NCBI GenBank assembly: GCA_965230205.1
Contig: OZ245996.1
Coordinates: forward strand, 2,914,001-2,978,000
Direction: 5' to 3'
Source: CANLBN01 sp965230205
GTDB lineage: Bacteria; Pseudomonadota; Gammaproteobacteria; Pseudomonadales; Cellvibrionaceae
DNA: 64,000 nucleotides
Positions 25,326-34,681 of the stretch are shown here, piece by piece (within the stretch, counting starts at the first letter, position 1; each line of letters begins with the position of its first letter). The notes below the pieces were generated by a model. The model was not told the DNA's origin. It searched no databases and was given only the letters and a program-made list of their open reading frames with translations. Both the position numbers and the translations under genes were made by a program.

Positions 25326-26846
25326 ATGACTACCGTAATCCGACAAGATGATGTGATCAGCAGTGTTGCTGATGCACTTCAATTCATTTCTTACTATCAC
25401 CCGCTGGATTTCATACAAGCTGTTCACCAAGCGTATGAAAAAGAAGCCAATCCTGCTGCTAAAGATGCAATGGCACAAATTTTAATCAATTCAAGGATGT
25501 GCGCTGAAGGCCACCGTCCTATTTGTCAGGATACGGGCATTGTTTCTGCTTTTGTTGAAGTTGGCATGGATGTGCGTTTTGAAGGTGATATGACCTTAGA
25601 AGACATGATTAATGAAGGGGTTCGCCAAGCATATAATCATCCAGATAATGTACTGCGGGCCTCTATACTTGCTGACCCAGATGGCGCTCGAAAGAACACC
25701 GGAGATAACACTCCAGCGGTAATCAATTACAAAATTGTTGCTGGCAATAAAGTTGATATACATGTTGCAGCAAAGGGTGGTGGTAGTGAAGCAAAATCTA
25801 AATTTGCTATGTTAAACCCTTCGGACTCAGTAGTGGATTGGGTGTTAAGTGTTGTTCCTACAATGGGCGCTGGTTGGTGTCCTCCTGGCATTTTGGGTAT
25901 TGGTATAGGCGGGACTGCAGAAAAAGCGATGATTTTAGCGAAAGAGTCTTTGCTCGAACCTATTAATATTCAGGAACTACAAGAACAAGGGGCTTCAAAC
26001 AGGGCAGAAGAATTACGTTTAGAGCTTTACGATAAGGTGAATAAGCTAGGTATCGGAGCTCAGGGGTTAGGTGGCTTAACTACGGTACTTGATGTCAAAG
26101 TAAAAGACTTTCCTTCTCACGCAGCGAATAAAGCTATTGCAGTGATTCCAAATTGTGCGGCGACTCGTCATACACATTTCACCTTAGATGGCTCTGGTGC
26201 AGCGACACAGACACCACCAAGTCTTGATGATTGGCCCGAGATTGCTTGGGAAGTTGGTGAGAGTACACGTCGAGTCAATTTGGATACGGTGAAACCCGAA
26301 GATGTATTGGAATGGCAGCCAGGAGAAACTTTATTATTATCAGGTAAATTGCTGACGGGCCGAGATGCTGCTCATAAAAGAATGGTTGAAATGTTAGGCA
26401 ACGGTGAAACCTTACCAGTCGATATGCAAGGGCGTTTTATTTATTATGTTGGGCCAGTTGACCCAGTTGGTGATGAAGTTGTAGGCCCTGCAGGCCCCAC
26501 AACAGCAACCCGAATGGATAAGTTTACCAGAACAATGCTTGAGCAAGCAGGCTTGTTGGGCATGGTAGGTAAAGCTGAGCGTGGCCAAGTTGCGATTGAT
26601 GCGATTAAAGATAACAAAGCTGTTTATCTGATGGCTGTCGGTGGTTCTGCCTATCTGGTTTCTAAAGCCATTGTTGGCTCAAAAGTTGTTGCTTTTGAGG
26701 ACTTGGGTATGGAAGCGATTTATGAATTCGAAGTAAAAGATATGCCAGTGACTGTTGCGGTTGACTCCAATGGTGAATCAGTACATAAAACTGGCCCTCA
26801 GATTTGGAAGGCTAAAATTGAAGAAGGCGTTATTAGTGTTCAATAA
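25326..26846 (+). CDS. fumA: Fumarate hydratase, class I (iron-sulfur)
   Basis: TCA-cycle enzyme interconverting fumarate and malate. About 506 residues from ATG 25326. The three likely [4Fe-4S] ligands are Cys67 (RPICQDTGIV), Cys185 (AGWCPPGILG) and Cys277 (PNCAATRHTH). The C-terminal beta domain includes VGPAGPTTATRMDKF. This is the oxygen-sensitive FumA/FumB type, not the FumC type. A TTG at 25317 would add three residues and sits closer to an AAGG, so the exact start is open. No neighbouring TCA gene. Confidence 0.95.
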   Translation: MTTVIRQDDVISSVADALQFISYYHPLDFIQAVHQAYEKEANPAAKDAMAQILINSRMCAEGHRPICQDTGIVSAFVEVGMDVRFEGDMTLEDMINEGVRQAYNHPDNVLRASILADPDGARKNTGDNTPAVINYKIVAGNKVDIHVAAKGGGSEAKSKFAMLNPSDSVVDWVLSVVPTMGAGWCPPGILGIGIGGTAEKAMILAKESLLEPINIQELQEQGASNRAEELRLELYDKVNKLGIGAQGLGGLTTVLDVKVKDFPSHAANKAIAVIPNCAATRHTHFTLDGSGAATQTPPSLDDWPEIAWEVGESTRRVNLDTVKPEDVLEWQPGETLLLSGKLLTGRDAAHKRMVEMLGNGETLPVDMQGRFIYYVGPVDPVGDEVVGPAGPTTATRMDKFTRTMLEQAGLLGMVGKAERGQVAIDAIKDNKAVYLMAVGGSAYLVSKAIVGSKVVAFEDLGMEAIYEFEVKDMPVTVAVDSNGESVHKTGPQIWKAKIEEGVISVQ

Positions 26847-26982
26847 TGCTTTGCAGCATCCAGTCGATTACTATAAACGTATAGAAAAAGATAATTAATA
26901 CAAATAATTATTTGATTGATAAGTGATCGGTCAAGCTGGGCAATTTAATAACATGACACTCTAATTAATTTGGAGAAATATT

Positions 26983-27336
26983 ATGTCTTCTTTTACAAAC
27001 GAAGAACTTATCCAGCAAAAATGCGAGGCGTGTCGAGTTGATGCTCCTCGCGTTCCAGATGGTGAAATAGAAGGTTTACTTAATGCGTTAAGTGATTGGC
27101 AGGTTGTCGATAAAAAAGGTATATCGCAATTGCTTAAAGTATATGAGTTTAAGAATTTTGTTGAAGCGTTAGCCTTTACTAACCAAGTAGCTGATATCGC
27201 AGAGGCAGAAGGACATCATCCAGCGTTACTAACCGAGTGGGGGAAAGTGACGGTAAGGTGGTGGACGCATAAAATTGGTGGGCTTCATCGCAATGACTTT
27301 GTGATGGCGGCGAAAACCGATTTATTGCTTAAATAG
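26983..27336 (+). CDS. phhB: Pterin-4a-carbinolamine dehydratase
   Basis: A 117-residue PCD/DCoH protein that recycles the pterin cofactor used by phenylalanine hydroxylase. The active-site segment AEAEGHHPALLTEW and the later RWWTHKIGGLHRNDF are family hallmarks. The usual partner phhA is not adjacent, so here it may serve pterin recycling or another role at a distance. GGAG precedes the ATG. Confidence 0.92.
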   Translation: MSSFTNEELIQQKCEACRVDAPRVPDGEIEGLLNALSDWQVVDKKGISQLLKVYEFKNFVEALAFTNQVADIAEAEGHHPALLTEWGKVTVRWWTHKIGGLHRNDFVMAAKTDLLLK

Positions 27337-27507
27337 AGGGTTTTTCTGTGATTATTGTTGAGAATTTTGTATTCTTGGCTTGAGTTGTAGGACAATAACA
27401 CTCAAAATTAGACATGTAGCTATATAAATACATCTATAGTTGAGGGGGGTACTGAAGATATTCAGTCTCTAGATGTAATAAGAAAAAATTTAAAATAAAT
27501 AAGGCTT

Positions 27508-27515
27508 TAGGAGGT
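27508..27515 (+). promoter_or_regulatory. Perfect Shine-Dalgarno for the OmpA-family gene
   Basis: TAGGAGGT is a full anti-16S match with 8 nt to the ATG, the best in the window. It implies very high translation, consistent with an abundant envelope protein. Confidence 0.8.
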
Positions 27516-27523
27516 CTTTCATC

Positions 27524-28144
27524 ATGGTTAAGAAAATCGCTAGCTTAAGCGCTGTTGCACTAGCAGTAGCATTTATGAGTTCAGGGGCAGTTGCTCATTC
27601 AGGTAAATTTTTGGCAGATGGTTCTGGCAACAAAATCGTCAATGGCTTTGGCGAATGCGTACTTACACCTGTAGGTACAGATGCTTGTAATCCACCAGCA
27701 CCAGCACCGGCTCCAGCTCCTGTTGCTGCACCAGCTCCAGCACCGGCTCCAGCTCCAGTTCCTGCGCCACCAGAGCGTATTGTTGAAAAAGTGAGCTTTG
27801 AAGGTGATGCATTATTCGCTACTAACAGTGCTGTATTAACTGATGCTGGTAAAGCTTCAATTGACCCAATCATTGTTGGCGCTCGTGATCTAAACGATTT
27901 TAAAATTTCTTTATTTGGTCATGCAGATAGCCGTGGTAACGATGACTACAACATGAAATTATCTGAGCGTCGTGCACAATCTGTTGCTGATTATATGATC
28001 AGCAAAGGTGTAGCAGCTTCTTCTATTTCTGTTTTTGGTCGTGGCGAAACTGAGCCTGTTGCTTCTAACGCCACAGCTGAAGGTCGTGCTAAAAACCGTC
28101 GTGTTGATGCTTCATTCAGCGGTGAGAAAATTACTTTTAAGTAA
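27524..28144 (+). CDS. RmpM-like OmpA-family peptidoglycan-binding protein
   Basis: A 206-residue exported protein. Signal peptide to about residue 24 (GAVAHS). A short domain then carries two cysteines (NGFGECV and GTDAC) like the N-terminus of Neisseria RmpM. A Pro/Ala linker (about 27691-27772) follows, then an OmpA-C domain (FGHADSRGNDDYN, LSERRAQSV, GRGETEP), in which the Asp and Arg that grip diaminopimelate are present. There is no beta-barrel, so it likely tethers an outer-membrane partner to peptidoglycan. A strong ribosome site and a strong terminator suggest high expression. Confidence 0.88.
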   Translation: MVKKIASLSAVALAVAFMSSGAVAHSGKFLADGSGNKIVNGFGECVLTPVGTDACNPPAPAPAPAPVAAPAPAPAPAPVPAPPERIVEKVSFEGDALFATNSAVLTDAGKASIDPIIVGARDLNDFKISLFGHADSRGNDDYNMKLSERRAQSVADYMISKGVAASSISVFGRGETEPVASNATAEGRAKNRRVDASFSGEKITFK

Positions 28145-28192
28145 GACTTATTACTTAACTATTTTTAGTAGTAAAAGTTTTAGTTGTAAAAG

Positions 28193-28216
28193 GCCTCGCA
28201 TTTGCGGGGCTTTTTT
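28193..28216 (+). terminator. Rho-independent terminator of the OmpA-family gene
   Basis: GCCTCGC and GCGGGGC form a 7-bp GC-rich stem (one T-G wobble) with loop ATTT, followed by six T. It lies 48 bp after the stop. Confidence 0.9.
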
Positions 28217-28249
28217 GTATATCTATTTTGTATACTTATATTTTTATTA

Positions 28250-28414
28250 AACCCGGATTATGCATTGGGCGCGGAAAAGATGTGTAAGATATTGATGTGA
28301 CTGGTGGATTTGGAAAAAGCGTGGCTACCTTATTGGTAGTGAGCGATTTCCAAATTTGCCAGGTGCGTCAAGAGCTTGCGTAGACTTCCGTGATTCCAGT
28401 GCATAATCCGGGTT
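28250..28414. mobile_element. 165-bp hairpin element with 19-bp terminal inverted repeats
   Basis: The left end (28250-28268, AACCCGGATTATGCATTGG) matches the right end (28396-28414, CCAGTGCATAATCCGGGTT) in inverse with one mismatch. Inside, ATTTGGAAA (28308-28316) pairs with TTTCCAAAT (28347-28355), and CTACC/GGTAG (28325-28339) forms the tip. The whole unit can fold into one long imperfect hairpin. There is no coding frame. It fits a MITE or a mobile hairpin. The parent family is unknown and no clear target duplication was found. It ends 17 bp before the sbcB start. Confidence 0.7.
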
Positions 28415-28431
28415 AAACCTAGAGATTATAC

Positions 28432-29847
28432 GTGAATACATTGTATTGGCATGATTATGAAACGTGGGGGGCAACCCCAAGTTTGGATAAACCATCACAG
28501 TTTGCGGGTATTCGTACGGATGAAGATTTGAATATCATTGGTGACCCTTTGGTTTGCTATTGTAAGCCGGCAAATGATTGTTTACCTCACCCTCAAGCAT
28601 GTTTGATTACAGGTATTACGCCACAAAAAGCGCTAAAAGAGGGGCGTTCCGAACCAGATTTTTTCCATGCCATTCATCATGAACTGTCTCAACCAGGGAC
28701 TTGTGGTGTTGGTTACAATAGCATACGTTTTGACGATGAAGTGACCCGCTATGGTTTATACCGTAACTTCTATGACCCCTATGAGCGAGAGTGGAAGAAT
28801 GGTAATAGCCGTTGGGATATTATCGATATTGTCCGCCTTACTTATGCTTTACGACCCAATACACTTGAATGGCCTTTAAGAGAGGATGGTACTCCTAGTT
28901 TTAAATTAGAGTTATTAAGTAAAGCAAATGGTATCGAACATATCTCTGCTCATGACGCTCTCTCAGATGTGCATGCCACCATTGCTTTGGCAAAGCTGAT
29001 TAAAACCAGACAGCCTAAGTTATATGATTATTGCTATCAGTTACGCGACAAACATAGAGTCGCTGCTTTGATTGATATAGACCAACGTAAGCCATTACTG
29101 CATATCTCTTCTCGTTTTTCTAGCAATAATGGTTGCACAGCATTGGTCGCTCCACTCATGCGCCATCCTAAGAATAATAACAGTATCATTTGTTACGATC
29201 TTTCTATTGATCCAACGCCATTAGTGAGTTTATCCGCAGAAGAAATCACCGAGAGGATTTATACAAAACAAAGTGATTTACCCGAGGGAGTAGAACGCAT
29301 ACCGCTTAAAGAAGTTCATATCAATAAGTCGCCTATTATCGCCACATCAAAGTTACTTGATGACCATTCTGCTCAGCGGTTAAATATTGATAAAGCTCTA
29401 TGTGAACAACACTGGCAACAGCTACGTCATGCTGACCTCAGTTCTACATTAACAGCCGTTTATTCCAGTAATGCTTTTCCTCCAAAAGCTGACTCTGAAC
29501 AGCAATTATATGATGGGTTTATTAGTGGTCAGGATAAGCAATTGTTTCCTGAGATTCGAGGTAGTGAAGCGGGAGCTCTGGCTTCTTTTTCTGAGCAGCT
29601 TAAAGATAAGCGTTTAAGAGCTTTGTTGTTTCGGTATCGAGCGCGTTATTACCCTGAGAGTTTAACAGATGATGAGCAACATCAATGGGACGAGTGGCGC
29701 TATGCGCGACTGACTGAAGAATCAGCAGGTTCAGGTATCACTTTAGATCAATATTTTGCAGAGTTAGACGAGTTATCTCAGAATGAGCAGGTCGATCAAT
29801 CCATAATACAGGCATTAATGGAATATGGTGATAGTATTCTTGCCTGA
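28432..29847 (+). CDS. sbcB: Exodeoxyribonuclease I
   Basis: A 471-residue 3'-to-5' single-strand DNA exonuclease used in repair and recombination. The DnaQ-type active site is visible as YWHDYETWG (Asp, Glu), GVGYNSIRFDDEVTR (Asp) and HDALSDVHATIALAKL (His, Asp). The rest carries the ExoI-specific SH3-like and helical domains. Length matches E. coli ExoI (475). The start is GTG 28432 with AGAG a few bases upstream. The promoter must lie in or beyond the hairpin element just upstream. Confidence 0.95.
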   Translation: MNTLYWHDYETWGATPSLDKPSQFAGIRTDEDLNIIGDPLVCYCKPANDCLPHPQACLITGITPQKALKEGRSEPDFFHAIHHELSQPGTCGVGYNSIRFDDEVTRYGLYRNFYDPYEREWKNGNSRWDIIDIVRLTYALRPNTLEWPLREDGTPSFKLELLSKANGIEHISAHDALSDVHATIALAKLIKTRQPKLYDYCYQLRDKHRVAALIDIDQRKPLLHISSRFSSNNGCTALVAPLMRHPKNNNSIICYDLSIDPTPLVSLSAEEITERIYTKQSDLPEGVERIPLKEVHINKSPIIATSKLLDDHSAQRLNIDKALCEQHWQQLRHADLSSTLTAVYSSNAFPPKADSEQQLYDGFISGQDKQLFPEIRGSEAGALASFSEQLKDKRLRALLFRYRARYYPESLTDDEQHQWDEWRYARLTEESAGSGITLDQYFAELDELSQNEQVDQSIIQALMEYGDSILA

Positions 29848-29986
29848 TTTTTATACAGTTTAAGTGCCATATAAACCTCAATCATTTAATTTATTAAACC
29901 TAAGGCTCAGTCATGGCTGAATGGGGCAAACAGGGTTAAAATGGCAATATCAATATATTTCGGAATCATGACAGTAAGGTTTTTTA

Positions 29987-31000
29987 GTGGATTTTAAAGG
30001 CTCACATATTCTCTCCATTCAGCAATTCGAACAGGATGACATCGATACCATATTCACAGTAGCAGATGCTATGTTGCCCTATGCCCGACGACAGAAGGTT
30101 ACTCGAGTGCTTGAGGGTGCCATTATGGGGAATATGTTTTTTGAGCCGAGTACCCGAACCCGGGTCAGTTTTGGTAGCGCTTTTAATCTATTGGGTGGCG
30201 ATGTTCGTGAAACTACTGGCTTTGAAAGCTCAGCGATAGCGAAAGGTGAATCCTTATATGATACTGCCCGAGTCCTTTCTGGTTATAGTGATGTTGTGTG
30301 TATGCGTCATCCTAAAGCCGGCTCCGTTGCTGAATTTGCTAAAGCTAGTCGAGTGCCTGTTATCAATGGCGGGGATGGTTCTAATGAGCATCCCACACAA
30401 GCTCTACTGGATTTGTACACAATACGTAAAGAGTTGGCCTCTAAAGGAAGACAAGTCGATGGTTCACGAATTGCCATGATTGGCGATTTAAAATTTGGCC
30501 GAACTGTACATTCTTTATGCAAGTTGTTGTGTCTCTACAAAGATATACACGTTAGTTTAGTTTCGCCAAAAGAGTTAGCTATGCCCGATGAATTGGTGGA
30601 AGTGTTAAGGTCAGCTGGACATACTGTAACGGTATCGGAAGAGTTAACCGCCAGCATTACCAATGTCGATATCGCTTACTCAACACGGATTCAGGAAGAG
30701 CGCTTTCAATCGAGAGAAGAAGCAGATTTATATCGAGGTCGATTTCGTTTAAATCAGAGTATTTATACTGAGTTCTGTGAGCCTAATACCGTTATTATGC
30801 ATCCTTTGCCAAGGGATTCTCGCGCAGAAGCTAATGAGTTGGATATCGATCTGGATAAAAATCCTAACCTGGCTATTTTCCGCCAAGCTGATAATGGTGT
30901 CGTAGTGAGAATGGCGCTATTTGCATTAGTGCTTGATGTTGCTCACTTGGTTGATCAATATGCTAAAGATGTGCGTTGGTTTCCTGGTATCGATCGCTAA
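29987..31000 (+). CDS. pyrB: Aspartate carbamoyltransferase, long type
   Basis: Condenses carbamoyl phosphate and aspartate in pyrimidine synthesis. The carbamoyl-phosphate loop FEPSTRTRVSF, the lysine loop IAKGESLYDT, HPTQALLDLYT, DLKFGRTVHSL and HPLPRDSRAE are all present. It has 337 residues, longer than the E. coli catalytic chain (311). No pyrI or inactive pyrC neighbour is seen, so subunit organisation is unclear. GTG 29987 has TAAGG 8 nt upstream. The family of transcarbamoylases is certain; aspartate as substrate is very likely. Confidence 0.9.
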   Translation: MDFKGSHILSIQQFEQDDIDTIFTVADAMLPYARRQKVTRVLEGAIMGNMFFEPSTRTRVSFGSAFNLLGGDVRETTGFESSAIAKGESLYDTARVLSGYSDVVCMRHPKAGSVAEFAKASRVPVINGGDGSNEHPTQALLDLYTIRKELASKGRQVDGSRIAMIGDLKFGRTVHSLCKLLCLYKDIHVSLVSPKELAMPDELVEVLRSAGHTVTVSEELTASITNVDIAYSTRIQEERFQSREEADLYRGRFRLNQSIYTEFCEPNTVIMHPLPRDSRAEANELDIDLDKNPNLAIFRQADNGVVVRMALFALVLDVAHLVDQYAKDVRWFPGIDR

Positions 31001-31082
31001 TATAATACTAAGAGCGTAATATTTTTACATGACTTTCATTTATACAATTTATAATTCCTATAATTAATTAAAAAGATCTTAA

Positions 31083-32252
31083 ATGAATCAATTCGATGAT
31101 ATCCGTCCTTATAATGACGATGAAGTAGTCCCTATTATAGATCGCTTATTAAAAGATAATGAGTTGATGAAAGTGATTACCCGTTTCCGCTTCCCTAATT
31201 TGCCAAGACCGATGATCGTGCCGATGGTGCCTATTGTGCGTCATTACGTTAAGAAACAAGTGCAAGGTATTAAAACAGTTCATGATTTGCAATTGGTGAT
31301 AGAGCGTTATGTTGCCAGAATGCTAAGGGAAACAACATCAGGTTTAACGGTTTCAGGGGATGAGCATTTAGATAAAAACAAAGCACATTTATTTATTAGT
31401 AATCATCGCGATATAGTGGTTGATCCAGCTGTTGTTAATTGGACTATCCACCATAAAGGGCACCATACCTTACAAATTGCCATCGGTGATAATTTGTTAA
31501 CAAAGCCTTATGTTTCAGATTTAATGAGGTTAAATAAAAGCTTTATTGTAAATCGCTCAGCGAAAAAGCCTAGAGAAAAATTTAAAGCAGCAAAGCACTT
31601 ATCGTCTTATATTCATTACGCTATTGTCGAGGAGCAAGCGAACCTTTGGATTGCACAACGGGAAGGCCGAGCAAAAGATGGTATTGATCGAACTAATAGT
31701 GCTGTCATTGGAATGTTGGCATTGAGTAAGCCCAAAGATGTAGATTTAGCGACTTATATAAAAGAGTTGAATATTGTCCCCGTGTCAATTTCCTATGAAC
31801 GTGATCCCTGTGATATTGCGAAGGCGAAAGAGTTGGATGCGCATAGGACCTGTGGCGAATACGAAAAAGAAGAGCATGAAGATGCCAGTAGTATCGCTAA
31901 AGGCATTACAGGGTTTAAAGGACGTATCCATCTTGCTTTTGGTGAACCGCTAAGCGGCGATTACCAGGACACGGATGAAATTGTCGCTGAGTTGGATAAC
32001 AAAATTGTCAGCAATTATGTTTTGCAGCCGAGTAATTGTATTGCCTATCAAGAATTACATGGTTGTTTACCAGAGGATATTGTTGTCACTCACCAACAAA
32101 TTCCTTTTCATGAAGGCGACTTTGTTAAAGAGATGCAGCAATTTCAGCAGCACTTGGCTGAATGCAATGAGTCTTATCGAGATATTTTATTGAGTATGTA
32201 TGCGAATCCTATAGTGTGTCAGCAATCGCAAAAAAACAATAAACTATGCTGA
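31083..32252 (+). CDS. PlsC-like glycerolipid acyltransferase
   Basis: A 389-residue protein with an LPLAT fold. Motif I is FISNHRDIVVDPAVVNW, motif II is RLNKSFIVNRS, and motif III is WIAQREGRAKDG, in the order of 1-acylglycerol-3-phosphate acyltransferases. The N-terminus (residues 1-100) is an extra helical region with no membrane segment. It would transfer acyl chains to a lysophospholipid or related alcohol; the exact substrate is not evident. Its end overlaps dinG by 7 nt. Confidence 0.8.
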   Translation: MNQFDDIRPYNDDEVVPIIDRLLKDNELMKVITRFRFPNLPRPMIVPMVPIVRHYVKKQVQGIKTVHDLQLVIERYVARMLRETTSGLTVSGDEHLDKNKAHLFISNHRDIVVDPAVVNWTIHHKGHHTLQIAIGDNLLTKPYVSDLMRLNKSFIVNRSAKKPREKFKAAKHLSSYIHYAIVEEQANLWIAQREGRAKDGIDRTNSAVIGMLALSKPKDVDLATYIKELNIVPVSISYERDPCDIAKAKELDAHRTCGEYEKEEHEDASSIAKGITGFKGRIHLAFGEPLSGDYQDTDEIVAELDNKIVSNYVLQPSNCIAYQELHGCLPEDIVVTHQQIPFHEGDFVKEMQQFQQHLAECNESYRDILLSMYANPIVCQQSQKNNKLC

Positions 32253-34477
32253 CAACTGATCTTAAGTCGACGATTCAATCTGCTTATCGTCAGTTTTTAG
32301 AACACCGTGAATTAACTCCTCGGCATGGTCAAAAGCTGATGATTGCTAATATTGCTAATACACTGGCAAATATTAAAGCAGATAGCCAAGGCAAACGAAT
32401 CGATAGTAACCCGTCAGATGGTGGCGAGGTAACCAGCAAAAATAAAAGTACGCCACCACACCTTTGCATTGTTGAAGCGGGCACCGGCACCGGTAAAACA
32501 GTGGCATATTTATTAGCGACAATACCGATTGCTCAAGCACTTAATAAAAAACTCGTTGTTTCCACTGCAACTATTGCTTTGCAAGAACAAATTATTCTCA
32601 AAGACTTGCCTGAAGTAAAAAAAAATACCGATTTATCGTTTAATTATATTTTGGCAAAAGGGCGAGGCCGCTACCTGTGTTTAAGTAAATTAGATCGAAT
32701 ACTAATGGACTCCAGTCCAGAAATAGATTTATCGCAATCACTTTATGATCAAGAATCCCCATTAGTTGATGAACAAGCAATCACTATTTATAACAGCATG
32801 GTAGATGCGTTGACCGCTGGCAAATGGGATGGTGATAGGGACAGTTGGGAAACTGAAATTAACTCAGATGTTTGGGCATCGGTAACAACAAATCATCGTG
32901 AATGTACGGGTCGCCGTTGTTCCAATGTGAACAGTTGTAGTTTTTTTAAAGCCCGTGAAGCAATTGATAAATATGATGTTATTGTCGCAAATCATGACTT
33001 AGTATTAGCTGATTTGGCCTTGGGCGGTGGAGCAATTTTATCTCACCCAGAAGATACGATCTATATTTTTGATGAGGGACACCACCTTCCCGATAAAGCG
33101 CTCAGCCACTTTTCCTATCACACACGTGTTGCTGCAACGAGTAAATGGCTAGACCAGAGTCATAAAACATTATCCAATATGTTGGGTGATATCAGCGGTG
33201 CTGGGCAAGTGGATCATTATGCAGAGCGATTACCGGCTACTTTTTTAGAGGCTAAACAATCGTTAGAAAAGCTCTATCCACAATGCCAGCTATTGATGGA
33301 AGAGAAACTGCTGAATGATAATGATCGCTCACACTTTACGAATAACAATTTTTCTAACGATGGAAAACGCTACCGTTTTGAAGGCGGTATTCCACCGGCG
33401 AATATTATCCAAATAGCTGAAGAATTGAGTTTACAGTTTGATCGTCTGAATAGCTTACTGGCTCATATGACAACTGAAGTGCAAGAAGCAATGGAAGATG
33501 GCTATTGCAGCGTGCCAAAAGTCGATTTAGAAACGTGGTTTCCTGTTATTGGTAATTGGCAATCCCGTGCAGAAGCTAATTTAGCACTATGGAGGTCTTA
33601 TGCCAGTGTTACTCTGGACGCGCCCGAAGAATCAAATAAGACAGTACCACTAGCGCGATGGATTACTTTGGTTGAATTTTCCGGCGTTGTTGATTTTGAA
33701 GTGTGCTCCAGTCCTATATTAGCATCAAACACACTGAAATATCGATTATGGGAAGAATGTTATGGTGCTGTTGTTACGTCAGCAACATTAACAGCATTGG
33801 GGCGGTATGACCGTTTTATGATGCGCTCGGGGACAACGGTTGATCAACATTATAGTGTTATGCCTAGTCCTTTTGACTTTTCTCAAGCGCTATTGCAAGT
33901 GCCGAGTTTTGCTGTTGAAGCAAACCAAGCGCGTGAGCACACAGATAATATTGTTGAAAATTTGCCTGCCTTGCTGGATAAACAAAAAGGCAGCCTGGTA
34001 TTGTTTTCATCACGAAAACAAATGGAAGACGTTTTTTATCAATTACCTCAACATTTGCGCAATGAAATATTGATGCAGGGTGATCGTTCTAAACAGACAA
34101 TGCTGGTCGAACATAAGAAAAAAATCGATGAAGGCGCAAGCAGTGTTTTGTTTGGTCTTGCTAGCTTTGCCGAAGGTGTTGATCTTCCTGGTAATTATTG
34201 TAGTCACGTAATAATTGCTAAGCTTCCCTTTGCTGTACCGGATGATCCTATCGAAGCATCCTTGTCAGAATGGGTTGAGCAGAGAGGCGGTAATGCCTTT
34301 ATGGATATTACGGTGCCAGACGCAGCGATGAAACTTGTGCAAGCTTGTGGACGCCTATTGCGTAAAGAAACTGATACAGGAACAATTACAATTCTCGATA
34401 AACGTTTAATGACTAAGCGCTACGGAAAGCTGCTATTGAATTGTTTGCCAGAATATACGATTGAATTAGGAAACTGA
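32246..34477 (+). CDS. dinG: DinG-type iron-sulfur DNA helicase
   Basis: A 743-residue XPD-like superfamily 2 helicase that unwinds 5'-3' at R-loops, D-loops and damaged forks. Walker A reads EAGTGTGKTVAYLL, and Walker B is FDEGHH. Four cysteines for a [4Fe-4S] cluster are present: one in RGRYLCLSKL and three in CTGRRCSNVNSC, with C-x4-C-x5-C spacing identical to E. coli DinG. The C-terminal motif VI is QACGRLLRKETDTG. Length is nearer DinG (716) than YoaA (636). Confidence 0.93.
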   Translation: MLTTDLKSTIQSAYRQFLEHRELTPRHGQKLMIANIANTLANIKADSQGKRIDSNPSDGGEVTSKNKSTPPHLCIVEAGTGTGKTVAYLLATIPIAQALNKKLVVSTATIALQEQIILKDLPEVKKNTDLSFNYILAKGRGRYLCLSKLDRILMDSSPEIDLSQSLYDQESPLVDEQAITIYNSMVDALTAGKWDGDRDSWETEINSDVWASVTTNHRECTGRRCSNVNSCSFFKAREAIDKYDVIVANHDLVLADLALGGGAILSHPEDTIYIFDEGHHLPDKALSHFSYHTRVAATSKWLDQSHKTLSNMLGDISGAGQVDHYAERLPATFLEAKQSLEKLYPQCQLLMEEKLLNDNDRSHFTNNNFSNDGKRYRFEGGIPPANIIQIAEELSLQFDRLNSLLAHMTTEVQEAMEDGYCSVPKVDLETWFPVIGNWQSRAEANLALWRSYASVTLDAPEESNKTVPLARWITLVEFSGVVDFEVCSSPILASNTLKYRLWEECYGAVVTSATLTALGRYDRFMMRSGTTVDQHYSVMPSPFDFSQALLQVPSFAVEANQAREHTDNIVENLPALLDKQKGSLVLFSSRKQMEDVFYQLPQHLRNEILMQGDRSKQTMLVEHKKKIDEGASSVLFGLASFAEGVDLPGNYCSHVIIAKLPFAVPDDPIEASLSEWVEQRGGNAFMDITVPDAAMKLVQACGRLLRKETDTGTITILDKRLMTKRYGKLLLNCLPEYTIELGN

Positions 34478-34681
34478 TTCTTTCAATCATTAGTCACTCT
34501 AGTATTAAAATTTTGCACGTGTTGTGTTGATAAACTGTCGAACAATCGACCTTAATTATTTGAAACATTACTCATTCCTATCATTATAATTAGTCTTTCA
34601 TCAGGATTAAGATCTACGCCCTTGTTTTTCAATTGGTCAGCCAATAATCTACTTTTTAGTTTTTAGCAAAGAATAAATTTT

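Noticed and set aside
27691..27772. A tandem DNA repeat in the Pro/Ala linker
   Set aside because: The repetition is explained by PAPAP linker coding and shows codon variation, so I treat it as protein composition, not a repeat element.
27595..27873. Minus-strand Gly/Ala-rich open frame across the OmpA-family gene
   Set aside because: It is the mirror of the Pro/Ala linker codons, a typical shadow, and has no independent support.
28250..28431. An integron attC recombination site
   Set aside because: The right end GTTAAAC fits the GTTRRRY core, but the left counterpart does not fit RYYYAAC, and sbcB is a housekeeping gene, not a cassette. A MITE-like hairpin is simpler.
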